Below are positions 39,859 to 52,094 of a stretch of DNA of 64,000 nucleotides, piece by piece (position 1 is the stretch's first letter; each line of letters starts with the position of its first letter). The position numbers were made by a program, and so were the translations under genes. Origin of the DNA: Schistosoma mansoni (lineage: Eukaryota > Platyhelminthes > Trematoda > Strigeidida > Schistosomatidae); assembly GCF_000237925.1 (NCBI RefSeq), contig NW_017386055.1:186001-250000 (forward strand). Reading direction: 5' to 3'. Below the pieces are notes generated by a model, which ran no database searches, was not told where the DNA came from, and saw nothing but the letters and a program-made list of their open reading frames with translations.

Positions 39859-42561
39859 GCGCGTCTTTTCTCGTCTCATCGTTGGAGACTTCAATGCACC
39901 CCATATAAACTGGATAGGGCTCACAGCTCCAGGTGGGGGTTTCGATGGCGTCCTTCTGTCATCAATTATTCAATGTGCACTTGTACAATGTATCGTTAAG
40001 CCGACGCATATAGACTTGGAACATAATCCGTCATTGGTAGACCTTGTCCTCACACACCACTGTGAAGATATCGTCGACATTCAACACCTTCCCCCACTGG
40101 TGAATAGTGACCATGTCGTACTTTCCTTAAGTTCCGGATACATGGTATGGAATTTGCATCTGCTCCACCCCGTCCTCATATCTGGAGAACTAATATTCCG
40201 GCAATCAGGGACTATGCTATTTCAATTGACTGGTCTGTCGAAGCTGATGGATCGATTGATGATGCATGGAATAGGTTTAAGTCTACGTTCGAATCCGTAA
40301 GTCAACCGTTTATCCCATGGTCAGCACGTAAGCTATCATATTGCCCTCCATGGATTAATAAGGAAACCCGGAAGCTGTTGAGGCGTGGGAAACACTTCTG
40401 GGACTTATTCTTGTCAACAGGTCAGGCATCATTTAAGTGCGAATATAAAAAAATCCGGAATATATGTAAGAAGACCATAGCTAAATCCCGCACGGCTTAC
40501 GAACGACAGTTGGCATACGATAGCCGTACCTGTCCGAAGCGACTGTTTTCGTACGTTAAAAGGTGGACGAAACGTAGTGATGGTATCCCCTCATTACTGT
40601 TAGGCGAAAATTCAGCTTTATTGGCTGAATCTGATCTAGCGAAAGCGGAGACATTTGCTAACTATTTCAGTGAAGTCTACTCTACGTGTAGTATTACAAC
40701 TACTTGTCCCGTTGACAATGAGATACTAGCCATAGGACCTTTACACGTGACAGAGGATATTGTTCTTCCTTTGATAACTAACCTAAAACCTTGTAAGATA
40801 CCGGGCCCCGATGGGTTACACCCACGTTTAATGTCGTCGCTTGCGGACATTATCTCAAGACCGCTCACGATGCTCTTCAACATGTCCCTTTCACAGGCCC
40901 AGCTACCTAGAGACTATTTAGTCCTATATTTAAGGATGGTCAGAGACGGATTGTATCTAACTACCGGCCTGTTAGCCTGACCAGTATAGTAGTTAAGTTA
41001 CTTGAAAAATCAATTCGGGCTAAGCTACTGAGCCACATAGATTCGTACAATCTGTTAACTCCCGAGCAACATGGGTTTCGTAACAAGCATTCATGCTTGA
41101 CTAACTTACTCATTGCGAGAGAGGATTGGACAGCTGCCCTAGACAACGGCCAGTCTGTCGACGTGATATTCATAGATTTTAACAAAGCGTTTGATAAAGT
41201 TTCACACTTAGGTCTTATACAAAAGCTCTCGAGCTTTGGAATAACAGGTGCTATACAGTAATGGATAGGAAGCTTCTTATGTGACTGCAGACAGAGAGTA
41301 AGGGTCTATGGAACGCTATCCGAATGGAAACCGGTCAAAAGTGGTGTACCCCAAGGCACCATCTTAGGCCCTCTACTTTTCCTTCTGTATATTAATGAAC
41401 TACCTTTATTACTTAAGTCGTCGACGTTATTGTTTGCGGATGATGTTAAAAACTGGAGAACAATAAGAAATGAGACTGATCGTTGTTACCTGCAAGCAGA
41501 TTTAGACGAATTAGTTAAGTGGGCTCATGATTGGGGCCTGGAAGTTAATTCCAGGAAGAGCGTGTCCATGCATATCGGGGACGATATTACTTACCATTAT
41601 ACCATTAATGGTACATCTCTGCCACGCGTTCATGAGCACAAAGACTTAGGAGTAATTATAAGTCACGACTTAAAAACTACTACGCACTGCAATGCGGTTG
41701 CTTCCAAAGGCTATCGCGCGCTATGGTCGCTTCGCAGAGCATTTAAAAGGTTTGACGAGATGTTTCGAATTTTATATCCCACCTATGTAAGGCCACACTT
41801 AGAATACTGTATCCAAGCAGCTAGCCCTTGTCTGATAAAGGATACTAAATCGCTTGAGCGTGTCCAGCGTGTAGGGACAAAATTAGTAAAGGGTCTTTCT
41901 AAACTCCCTTACGATGAGCGTTTAAAACGTCTAAACCTTTTCCCCTTATCTTATCGTAGGACGCGAGGTGACCTTATACTGGCATTTCGTATCTTTAATT
42001 ATGATCTGGGTGTTAATATGTCTTATCTTTTTGCTCCCTCCAGCACTAATAATCTCCGGGGTCATAGCAAGAAGGTTTTGAAACCGCGATCTAATAAACT
42101 AAGGGTGGGGTCCCGTTTTTCTCATCGAGTGGTCAATGACTGGAACGCTTTACCAGAACAAGTGGTATCAGCACCATCAGTGAACATTTTCAAAAAGAAG
42201 CTGGACCATCACTGGTAGGAAATCTGTCAGGATTAACACAGGTTCATCAACCTACTATCCTTATTACTGAAGACTGAAGACAATACGATATTGAGCACCG
42301 AACAGTAGCGTGATAATTTTGGTGGCCGGAGCAATTAAAATCTCGAGGTCGTCTTCGGTTTATTGAATCCGTGTTTGATAGTATTTCCCTTTCAAGCACA
42401 AGAGTTTCCTGTCTACATCTAACATCCCATTCTATTTTAGAAAACAATGAGAGGTAATTTAACACAATTTTTTTCTTGTTACCAATCAAAGTTATAATAA
42501 TCGAAAAATGTTTAACGCTGCATATCAATATTGAATAAAGCTAATAATAATAATAATAATC
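39859..42561 (+). mobile_element. CR1-type LINE, direct 3' part (endonuclease end, reverse transcriptase, tail)
   Basis: It begins inside the AP endonuclease (VGDFNAPHINW at 39881, NSDHVVLSL near 40103). Then come the RT domain (PGPDGLHPRL, NYRPVSLTS, IFIDFNKAFDKV, SGVPQGTILGPLLF, LLFADDV) and a C-terminal part ending KKKLDHHW at 42216. The frame changes near 40145 and near 40915, and there is a TAA at 41259-41261 in the RT frame, so ORF2 is dead. The 3' end is a (TAA)n run at about 42543-42561. A SINE scrap adjoins it. Confidence 0.85.
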
Positions 42562-42700
42562 ATTTAAACACAAATATCAGTACACGGAGGCACCAAATAT
42601 ATGCGCCATACGGATCAAATGATTCGTGTGAGGCTTGGGATACTCCACAGGTGTCAAAACTGAAGCAGGTGGTTTTATTAGCGAGCCACTCCTCAAAGTT
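42562..42700 (-). repeat. RTE-tailed SINE fragment
   Basis: CATTTAAACACAAATATCAG to AGGTGGTTTTATTAGCGAGC on the plus strand follow directly after the LINE tail. The LINE may have inserted at the edge of this SINE. Confidence 0.6.
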
Positions 42701-43319
42701 CAGTATATTTCCCTATGTCACCACTAGGCATTTTCCAGCTATTCAAGTCATTTGACCTTTAAGGTTCTAACTTGTGGTCATTACAACTAGTCTTATCATT
42801 CCAATATTATTCGATAAAATGTTTGACATATAAATGAAAATTTAATAGATTTGCTTATTTGATGAATTCTCCATATTCTTACACCCTCTCCATATTTTTT
42901 ACCACTTGGTGCTGTTGCTACCATCATTACGATAACTTTATAGCTGTTCTTTGATAATTACTATTACTTTCGTCATCCTGTGTATGGTAGTTGTGACAAT
43001 CTGGATGTTTCTCATACTCGGCTACCTTACCTTCTCTCATCTAGTCCATTCATTTGCAAATCAAATATGTGTGAATGCAGACATTATTTAGAATTATTTT
43101 TAACTAACGATCAAAGTAACACCTAATTATATTTTGAAGTACACAACTATACAAATCACTTCAATTAAGGAAGTGTTTGCACTCACCAAACTAAATGAAT
43201 ACAGTTTGTCACACGACGTTTGTTGCTTTTGCCCTCCAAAGATTATTGGCCTGTTTAGGTCCAGGCCAACTAAACTAGAGAAAAGGTTAAAACTGCCTTA
43301 CATTGTGTTATTTTCGAAA

Positions 43320-43336
43320 TTTACACTATTTTCCAG
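43320..43336 (+). promoter_or_regulatory. Possible splice acceptor ahead of the PDAP1 start (cis or spliced-leader)
   Basis: TTACACTATTTTCCAG ends 45 nt upstream of the ATG at 43382. It could accept a spliced leader or an upstream 5' UTR exon. Schistosomes trans-splice part of their mRNAs; the sequence alone does not decide. Confidence 0.35.
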
Positions 43337-43381
43337 GTTTTATAGACTAATTAGCTAGTGACTAAATCTAAAATCAATAAT

Positions 43382-46300
43382 ATGGGTAAGCTTTTGAGCT
43401 CATAATTAAATTCAGTTATGCGATTGTCTTGTTTTCTATAAATAAATAGGCAAACGTATGCACAAAGGTAGAACCCGAAAGTTTACTGCCCCGGAAGAAA
43501 TTGACCGTCAACTTGGAGTAAGTTATACGAAATTTTGGAAGTTGGTCATCAAGTTTTGTCGCTAAAATTTCATTTTTAAAGTAGATTCGACCATAAATTC
43601 GGGTTATATGTCGTTTTTGAGACTGGATCTTCATGCAATATATGGCGAGCGAGGCTTTCGCACCACGTTATTGATTACAATATTTGTTCTGTATGAACCA
43701 AGTAAATGGTAAGAGCACAGTACAAATACAATTAATCGTGTGTTGTCTCTTATACTCCGGGTCGGTCTGTAGTATAACCTGTAAATCCGAAAATCTTCAC
43801 AGACCACTACACTAATAATAATCATACGCCCATCAGTAACCGACACGGCCATTTAGATGTAGGTCAAATGTTAAGTGAGATGTTGATAGGCACACGCTAT
43901 TGACCAAGCTCCGACTTCATTTCCTAAAAAAAGGGGAACGATATTGACTGTAAATGCGCCGTTGTTTCTGAAGATGAAAAACATTTATAAATTAATTGTA
44001 CACGTGGTCTCGAATCGTTTTAACAAATGAAAGCTCCCTACTCATTTTTGGTTTTCTCACTTAAATAGACGGTTGCGTTTTCGTATAAAAAGCGTATATA
44101 TATCAGTACCAAACTCTATCGATGACAGAACATAACAGTGACTAAAGTCGAGAGACATTCCTTGAAGTTATGGAGGAAGTCCATAACCAGTAGAGTTCAA
44201 TATCGTTTGGAGTAGGGCAACTAACCATTAATGGTAGTGAATAATTCTTGCTCAGTATTATTAGGTAAATGAAGTTTGGTATGTAAAACATTGAGTCTTA
44301 ACTCAGCGATCGGAAGACTCAGTGCTCGCTGCTAAGCATCAAGGCACAAGATTCGTTTTCTATTAAGGTCAGAAATGCCCACAGTGACTATTAATGGACG
44401 ACCTTTGAGCGACGCTAAAATGACCTCAGAATTTTCACCTATTCGTCAGGGTTAAATGAGGGTTATATATTAGTGTGAGGATTTAGGATTAGGATTTACA
44501 TTTGAACGTTAGGGTTTGGAATTAAATTTAATGTTTTCATCGCGAACTGGCATCAGCTATAATGGCAAAATGGTATTTAGTTAAATGAGTTAATGAAGTT
44601 CACGCCAAATCCAAGATCTTTTATCCTGAATCTGATTGATTTTTTTCATGAATTATAGTCTCGTCATTCACCCTATAGAAAAGTCGAATACTAGAAAAAA
44701 AACTATTCAGTACTTCCGATCGACATACAGCTAATCTGTTGTCCGAACTGCAAATGTCCGTTTTTCCGAACTGATTGTTTCCAACTTCTGCTTAAATATA
44801 TTATCATAAAATTTGTATTGATGGCTTATTATCATACTGATCCATTTACTTTTTTAGATATCTAAAGAAGCTGAGTCGTCTTTGAATAAGACAATTCATG
44901 ACAAGAATATTAATGATACTGAAACGGATGATGATGATGAGGAGGAGGAGGAGGAGGAAGATGAAGACGATGAGGAAGACACAAGTGAACGTCATAAGGG
45001 TGTTAGTCATTTAATTGAAGTATGCAATCCTAATCGTATAAAATCTAAAACAGTTGCGTAAGTTATTGTAATCAATTAATATTTTGATAATAGTGTAGTA
45101 GTGACTTCGCCTGCTATTTTTTGAGTTTCGTCTCTAAAGAATTAAGAGATATTAGCTGTAATGTAACAACATATGGTATGGATTTAATATCTAACAAGAA
45201 ATAGTATTTGCTAGGTGATAACTAACTGTAAGTAATGAAAACATTGAACCCTGTATATGTTACCCGACTTCTATAGACAATGTTGTTGGAAGTATACCAC
45301 TCCCGCCATACAAATCAATGCACAAACAGTTACTCTGACTTATTGGCTTACTTTTATCAGTTACTCCAGCTATATTCCTACTTTAAATTTATTATCATAT
45401 TCCAGGATAATAAGCAATCCAAATCTTCTCAAACATGTATTACGTATGCCGAACCACCTCATACTTGGACGCCCGATTTTGGCTGGTGTAGAGGCAAGTT
45501 GGAAAAAAGTTAAGAGAAGCACCCAAACCCAGACACAACATATTTCTATGAAATCATTGACTGTTGGTCTGAGTTGTGTTGGTAGGTTCAGATAACCTGC
45601 TTAGGATATGCTCGACCATGGCAACCAATCGTTAGAGACGCTAGCTGAAGTGGTTGAGAATCAGTCACAACGGCACAGAAGCATCCACTCTTTATTTTCC
45701 TTTAGATCTTGAGTTGTAAAATTGTCATACTTTTATTATGCCGCTTTATTTCCTATAATCTGTGTAGCTGGTCTGTTCACTAAAACTGATAATACTACTT
45801 TTAATTTAGTATTCGTCTAGATAATTTCATGTCTCTGTAATGATGTATTATGACAAATTGAACTAGTCTACATATATTCCAGGTTCTATGTTGCTTATGA
45901 CTGACTGACCAAATGTTGCTCTATCGCATCTGCTGGGATCACCGGGTAATTAATAGTGAAGTTAAACATAGGGTATTAGGGAATGATGGTAAATCAGCTG
46001 ATGAGGTCATGAATCTTCATCGATTGAGATGGTTGACTAGTGTAGGGGATGGTTGGAAAAGAGTTAGGGGCGGCCAAACCAAAACGTGGTATCAGTGTTT
46101 GAAGTCCCTAACTTCTAATCTGAGCCATGTTGGCAGATGCAGACTACCTGGTTGGGGTTGGCGTGACTATTGTAACCAATGGTTGGAGATTGTAGGTGAC
46201 ATGGCTCAGAATCGATCACAATGGCGTAGATGTATACACTCTTTATTTTCCCTTAAACCTTGAGATTAAAATTGCTTCATAACGTTCTTCCTTCCTATAC

Positions 46301-49300
46301 TATATCCTTATGTACAACCTATCTTTTATATACTACCACCACTAAATTAACTATTTCTATGAATTCGGTGTTTATCTTGTTATGCTAACGAGGTATGGCA
46401 ACTTGGACCGATGCATAAATGTGCTTGGTCCTACGTTGTAGCTGACTGACTGCTCTATTTAGTGTAGTTTGGATCGCCGATTTGTATCACTAGCTCTCAC
46501 AAACAATATGCCTTAGAGCTGTACTAAGTAAATGCATTATTTTAATAGACGGTAATGAAAATAATCCACCGATTACATATATGTTGCATTTCATCAATAT
46601 TATATGTAAACTGCATGCAAATTAGCTATTAAACTAAGTTTTTTTTTAAGGAAAAGTAGTAATGTTTTCTGTATTTCAGTCCTTCACGAAAAGAAATCGC
46701 CGCATCTATCAAAGCTACAACTGATCCAATAAAATTACTATCAGAAACTGAATTAGCAGCTAACATAGCACGTCTTCAATTGGTTAGAAAAGAACGTGAA
46801 TTAGCAGCTCAAAAACTTGAACAAGAAAAACAAGGTAAATTGTAATTTGTTCTTCTGCATGTTATTCAAACGGTATTTTTATTTATTTAAACACATAAAT
46901 ATTGGTACAAATGGGCACCAAATATATATGCACCACACAAATCTCATTTGATGTGTGTGAGAGCTTTGATACTGCCCAGATGCCCAAACTGAAGCAGATG
47001 GTTTTCGTAGGGGGCCACACCCGGAACCTTTGACCTAACGATCTGATCCACAAGGCAGTGAAGCATCGTAAGGAGATGCAATCCCGTGGTAGCCGGTGAT
47101 CACCGAGATTCCTTCAGGATCCTAGAGCCAGCCCATGTGCACCATTGGTTTGGAATCAGGGTTTTCCAACTCCCCAGATGGACTTTCTGTGTCCACCAAC
47201 TCAGTTAAAGCGCCAGACATTCGCTTTTCGTCCTCTCCACTTCGTAAACAACAGTAATGCCACGAGAAGGCAGTTAGTAGGATTTCCCTGGCAGAGTCTA
47301 TATACGCGTGGCCATGTGAGAGCATTTCGAGAGGGGGAGCTGACTCTCCACACCCTCGGCCGTACCAGGGCATTTGGTGGCATTAAAACAGTATGAATAT
47401 CGTTTTTAAAATGTAAGTTATATATAGAGAGAGTAGAGAAAATGAAACCTCATAGTTTCAGTACTCACCTAAGTCATTAAACAGTTTTTTTCATGTTAAA
47501 AAAGATTAATTGTTTGCCGAATTGTATCACAGCTCGTAAATAGTTTTCAATCATCGAGTTAATTACTGTTAATAGTAAGATCATGCTGACTCGCCACTGT
47601 AGTTAGTTCTGGAAAAGTAGTAGTAGTAGAGCAGTATATAAGTTAATCTTCTTGCACCCAATAAATCACAGGTTCGGATACCTTGCTCAATCTACTTTGG
47701 TTTGAGCAACTGGATAATCTTAATAACTTACACTGACAGTGTGTTTCAAAGTCAAGTTCATGAAATTGTTTTTTAGTAAATGGATTGAAGTGTATTTGTA
47801 TTTAGTTTCTCTAAAGTAATCGACTTGAGGTAAAGTGGAATTCAATTATTTCGGTATTTTGTGCATTAAGAAAGTTTAATAGTCATGTTACAGTGTTACT
47901 AAAAAGCAACTATTATTGAAATGGTGAAGAAGATTTGTAGCTCAGAAGGATGATTTTGATGGGGTTTTGTTCTCTGAGCTAGATAGTTTGGTCGTGATGT
48001 CGTTCAGAAAGACGATGAAAGCTCCATGACCAAACCATCCACGTCAGAGAACAAAACTCCATCAAAAAGTAACTATTATTTTCGAAACAACCATTCGAAA
48101 ACTAAATAGAATGCTCTAAAGAAAGACTAATACAATGTATCACAAGGGGGTTTTGTGGAGATTTTGGTAATTTTATATAGTTTAGATCATGAGTCAATTG
48201 AAGCTAGACAACCGTGGAAAACCTGGACGGCTGTTTCGTCTTATTGTTGGACTCCTCAGCAGTGTGCATCCACGATCCCACCTCGCGGGATTCGAGGTAA
48301 TAATCTTGAAAAATTTAAACAAATCCAAATCTTTTTCATAATCAACGACCCTGGTAAAAATATACATTAAATCAAGTTACCATATGAATGGTAAACAAGT
48401 TGAAATATACGTAGTTGCGTTATAATTTCTTATTATGACCCAACTATTCACATTGCTTAGTATTGTCGGATACCAATTAACTCGACAAGTCCCCAAATCA
48501 GAACACGGTTGAATAGGAAAGAAGTTATATTCTGAATAACAAGGGCAGATTGAAGTAAGCAGCGCAATAAGAAATCCGTTAGTATATTTATAGTTTTTAC
48601 ATGAGAAGATTCTAAAGTCTTCTCCTAGTACCGACTAGCGCTGATTGGATATGAATTAGCTAATCAGCGTGCACCGATACAATCGTGCATGGAACATGCT
48701 TTAATCTAATCTATGTCGCGCTAACAAGTAACTATGATAATAAGAGTAAATAGACGTTGAGAATGTGGTTTGAAAAAAATGAAACGAAAGGAAAACGTGA
48801 TCAGGAGCGAAGGTTTAGACCTCTGTAACCAATCTTAAGATATGTCATGAAGGTCTCCGACCAGTGATTAGGCAGATATCAACCAAATGGTTTTTACCTA
48901 CCAATACAGCTTAGTTCAAAAGTTAATAAACTCATGGATTAATGACACGGTTTTGGTTTGGCCACCACTAACTTTTTTCCGACTTGTTCATACACTAGTC
49001 GATATTGTATACCAGGGTAAAACGTGGTTGGTAACGCATAACGCCTGTCATGACCGCTTCAGTCGGTGACAATGAACTGACTTTCAACCTAGGTTTCCTA
49101 GTTTGTAGATGACGATCCACTTTTTCCAGCAATTAGGAAATTTGGTGACCCTCACACAAATAAAAACTCGATAGATCCTTATATGTATATATTAATACTA
49201 AACGTTTATGTATGCAGTATATTATTCATTGTAAAACTCGTTTTATTTCACACCATACGAGTATTTAAAATCATTTTGTTTGTGTCTCCTTAATCTTACC

Positions 49301-49479
49301 ATCATCTAGCCCGTGAAGCACAACGTGCAGCAACAGCAGCCGCAAAACGTACATCTCAAACAAAACCACAACAGAAAAGTGGTCGTAGTGGTAAACAGCA
49401 TACGAACAGTAACAAAGAGCATCAAACAGTAAATCAAAGAAACAATATAAATTCATCAGAAATAACCGATGATAATTGA
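43382..49479 (+). CDS. PDAP1: PDAP1/PAP1-type 28-kDa acid-stable phosphoprotein, five exons
   Basis: Coding exons: 43382-43385, 43450-43517, 44858-45057, 46680-46834, 49310-49479 (TGA). Phases agree (1, 0, 2, 1) and the product is 198 residues; human PDAP1 has 181. The N-terminus MGKRMHKGRTRKFTAPEEID matches the vertebrate GHKGRARQYTSPEEIDAQL. An acidic stretch of about 20 Asp/Glu follows (codons GAT and GAG), then HKGVSHLIEVCNPNRI (vertebrate RKGVEGLIDIENPNRV) and LAANIARLQLVRKERELAAQK (vertebrate [20 protein letters not shown]). The basic Gln/Ala/Lys-rich tail is longer than in vertebrates. The family's function is poorly known (PDGF-A association, casein-kinase-type phosphorylation, RNA-related roles reported). 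The first coding exon is only ATGG, followed by a 64-nt intron. Introns 2-4 hold RTE ends and SINEs. Confidence 0.9.
44140..44330 (+). repeat. Decayed H2-type SINE body
   Basis: GTCCATAACCAGTAGAGTTCAA and GGGCAACTAACCATTAATGG match the 5' body of the H2 family (as at 20105-20190 and 57780-57830). The hammerhead part is missing. Confidence 0.4.
44385..44680. repeat. Old dispersed repeat, copy 2
   Basis: Partner of 27590-27890. It has GCTAAAATGACCTCAG, ACGTTAGGGTTTGGAATT and ATGAATTATAGTCTCG. It lies in intron 2 of PDAP1. Confidence 0.45.
45420..45725 (+). mobile_element. RTE-type LINE (family B), decayed 3' coding fragment
   Basis: LKHVLRMPNHLILGRPILAGVEASWKKV reads like the RTE C-terminal region, followed by MKSLTVGLSCVGRFR. 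Frames are broken. Confidence 0.6.
45890..46452 (+). mobile_element. RTE-type LINE (family B), 3' end, coding frame open
   Basis: The ORF from 45913 gives ICWDHRVINSEVKHRVLG, then LRWLTSVGDGWKRVRGG, QCLKSLTSNLSHVGRCRLP and GDMAQNRSQWRRCIHSL, to a stop at 46261. The 3' UTR ends in GCTGACTGACTG. A deletion appears between HRLRWL and TSVGDGW relative to family A. It lies in intron 3 of PDAP1. Confidence 0.78.
46878..47388 (-). mobile_element. RTE-tailed SINE, near full length
   Basis: From TTTATTTATTTAAACACATA to CCGTACCAGGGCATTTGG, with a deletion near 47100. It sits 43 bp after exon 4 of PDAP1. Confidence 0.77.
47955..48068. repeat. Foldback element, about 40-bp arms
   Basis: The left arm GATGGGGTTTTGTTCTCTGA... 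and the right arm ...TCAGAGAACAAAACTCCATC are imperfect reverse complements around a spacer of about 27 nt. An arm-like stretch (TTTTGTTCTTTGAGCTGGAT) also lies at 9090, just ahead of an H2 monomer. Confidence 0.65.
48128..48300 (-). mobile_element. H2 hammerhead SINE, partial
   Basis: The minus strand has the core CTGAGGAG and GACGAAAC, but the stretch from stem III into stem I is shortened (GTCCAGG with no AGTGCTTC). Broken before the tRNA-like part. Confidence 0.68.
48437..48715. repeat. Interspersed repeat of about 280 bp (copy 2 of 2)
   Basis: Partner of 18168-18450. It has TATTGCTTAGTATTGTCGG, AACTCGACAAGTCCCCAAAT and AGCTAATCAGCGTGCACC. Confidence 0.45.
48820..49075 (-). repeat. RTE-type LINE (family B) fragment, decayed
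   Basis: CACGGTTTTGGTTTGGCCAC and the preceding block correspond to the C-terminal coding region of family B. Frames are lost. Confidence 0.5.
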
Positions 49480-49834
49480 CCAATTAATTGGTTGATCAGT
49501 GATCATTATCCTTAAGCCCTATGCTTTTCTGATATGATTCACGCACAAAGATGAGAGAGGAATAATAACTATGCTGCAAAGTTGCCAAACAGTCAAATCC
49601 AACTTTCCTTATTCGTTTCCCTATATTTTTTTTCGATACATGCCATAAAACTGATTTAGATTACATTCTAAATATGTTTTATAGCATTTTCTTATTGGAA
49701 AATCTCTATTACCTAACTCTCTCTGTATGAATAACTTAAAAAAGTTTTTAAATTGTATCCTTCTCAGTTAAAAGTGCCCTCTTTTATATATTTTAATATA
49801 ACTAAAAAGAAAACATTTATATATACGTTTAGTA

Positions 49835-49985
49835 TTGTTTGTTTGAATCTTCCCATCGATGTGTTAGGACTGAAACTGGTCAGTCCCTAATTGGAAAATA
49901 TGTGCATACTGTGCGTATTGCCTCGATATAGTCTTAAGTCACAAGCATGGTAAGCAAAGATGGATAGTGGCTAGCAGTACGGCTG
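49835..49985 (-). repeat. Sm-alpha-like SINE fragment
   Basis: TTAGTATTGTTTGTTTGAATC to GCAAAGATGGATAGTGGCTA on the plus strand is the region 3' of the hammerhead in this family. It stops just before the ribozyme. It lies 350 bp after the PDAP1 stop. Confidence 0.65.
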
Positions 49986-50195
49986 TAGTTTTGATATACC
50001 TTCAATGGACTTTTGGAGCAAATGCTTGTGTGTGTGGTGTAATCACTAAAGTAAATAATTTTAAGGTTTAACACAATGTAATGAGTATAAAAAGATAAAT
50101 TGTTTTGATGAAACTATGAATGGTTGAGATATGCTACATGTATCTGATTCATTAAAATGTTATTCTGGCAAGTGTAGCATTAGCCTAAAGAAGAC

Positions 50196-51270
50196 CAGTC
50201 AGTCAGATACAACGTAGGACCAGGCACACATATGCATCGGTCCAAGTTGCCATACCTCATTAGCACAGCAAGATGAATAACGAATTCATAGTAGTTAATT
50301 TAGTGGTGGTAGTATATAAGGATATAGTATAGGAAGGAAGGTTTAAGGGAAGATAAAGAGTGCATACACTTGCGCCATTGTGATCGATTCTGAGCCATGT
50401 CACCTAGAGTCTCCAACCATTCGTTACGATGATCACACGGACCCCAACCGAATTCATAGTACTTAATTTAGTGTTGGTAGTATATAAAAGATAGGTTGTA
50501 CATAAGGATATAGTATAGGGAGGAAAAACGTTATGAAGCAGTTTTAATTACATCGTTTAAGGGAAGAATAAAGTGTATACATCTACGCCATTGTGATCGA
50601 TTCTGAGTCATTTCACATAGAGTCTCTAACCATTGGTTACGATAGTCACGCGGACCCCAACCAGGTAGTATGCATCTGCCAACATGGCTCAGACTAGAAG
50701 TTAGGGACTTCAAGCACTGATGCCACGTTTTGGTTTGGCCGCCCCTAACTCTTTTTCAACCATCCCCAACACTAGTCAGCATTGCGCGTCGTGATAATCG
50801 GTGTTCAGGCATACGTAACACGTGGCCCAACTATCTAAGTTGATGAAGATTCACAAACTCATCAACTGATTTACCATCATTCCCTAATACCCTGCATCTA
50901 ACCTCATTATTACTTACCCGGTGATCCTAGCAGATGCGAGCAATATTTCTGGGACAAATACTAGTAACTTACGAGTATCTTCTCTTAATGGCCATGTTTC
51001 ACAGACGTAAAGTAGAACAGAGTGAACTGCTGTGCAGTATACTCGTCCTTTAATTGATAGACGGATATCTCGTCTTCGCCATAGGTGACGTAAGTTGGCA
51101 AGAGCCAAACGAGCTTTTTGAATCCGTGCTGAGATTTCGTCAGACACCAACCCATAAGGGCTGATCAGACTTCCAAGATAAGTGGAGTTGTCTACACGTT
51201 CGACTACTTCACTCCCTATCCTTAGTTCAGGTGTTGACCCAGTCAGTCCTGGAGTAACAATTTACATTTA
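50196..51270 (-). mobile_element. Two overlapping RTE-type LINE (family B) 3' ends
   Basis: A truncated copy (50196-50450) breaks off at GGACCCCAACC. A second copy (50451-51270) then starts inside its own 3' UTR and extends further 5', into SARIQKARLALANLRHLWRRR and SVLLYVCETWPLRED. The (CTGA)n tail is at 50200 only. Confidence 0.72.
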
Positions 51271-51279
51271 GATGGGGAG

Positions 51280-52090
51280 AAAAAGACCAGAAACGTTTAA
51301 ATGAAGAATGGATCTGTTCATGGAACTATTTTCGTCTGTTGTGTTGGGCGGTTGAAAGATCCTAACGAGAATGCATGGGATAAAAAAGATCTATGATTTA
51401 GGTCTTCCGGTAGTGAGAGAATGAACTATTTCGCTAGGCAGAAAGTGTACTATCTCTAGAACTGACTTTTATCTCTTTCTGTCGCTGTCTATCTTCCTAT
51501 TATAAATGGTAGGATACTTGTTATAACGCTAGAGTTTCTTATAACAATCCTTTCATTTTTTACATGTATGTGGGACGTTAATTTACCTTAGACGAATATC
51601 TACATTAGATTCTCACCCAGTGTCTATTCTACAGGACTTCCACACAACTTAGATCAAGAACACGAGAGTACCCTGACTAGAACGTCAATATATTTCCACA
51701 CCAAAATTGGACAACGAGAAACAATCAATCAATAACAGTCAGGATAGGGGAATATATAACACCTGTCACACTATCTACATGTTTGACTCAGCTAAACAAC
51801 TAATCACTATCATTCTCTTCCTAATAACACATTCTAGCGATGCAAATCTTTGGTCTCAAACTCTAACAGCTTTTTCTTTTAGTTTTACCATCCCCCAACT
51901 GACCTACTTGATATCGTAAAAATTCATTAATTAAGCGTCCCATCTAGACTAGATCATCGTATTACAGTGAAATCTGACCATCGCATTCATTAACAGGTGT
52001 TGTCAAGTCAGTTAATTTTAGTCATAGTTATGAATAAACTTGTTATAAGGATGACATTCCCTGGTTTTTCTTTGAATTAAATAAAGTTTG
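51280..52090. other. Intergenic, nothing recognised
   Basis: Short ORFs only, with no shared repeat identified. Confidence 0.4.
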
Positions 52091-52094
52091 AGTT

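Noticed and set aside
42247-42528. 93-codon minus-strand ORF
   Set aside because: It is antisense to the 3' end of the CR1-type LINE.
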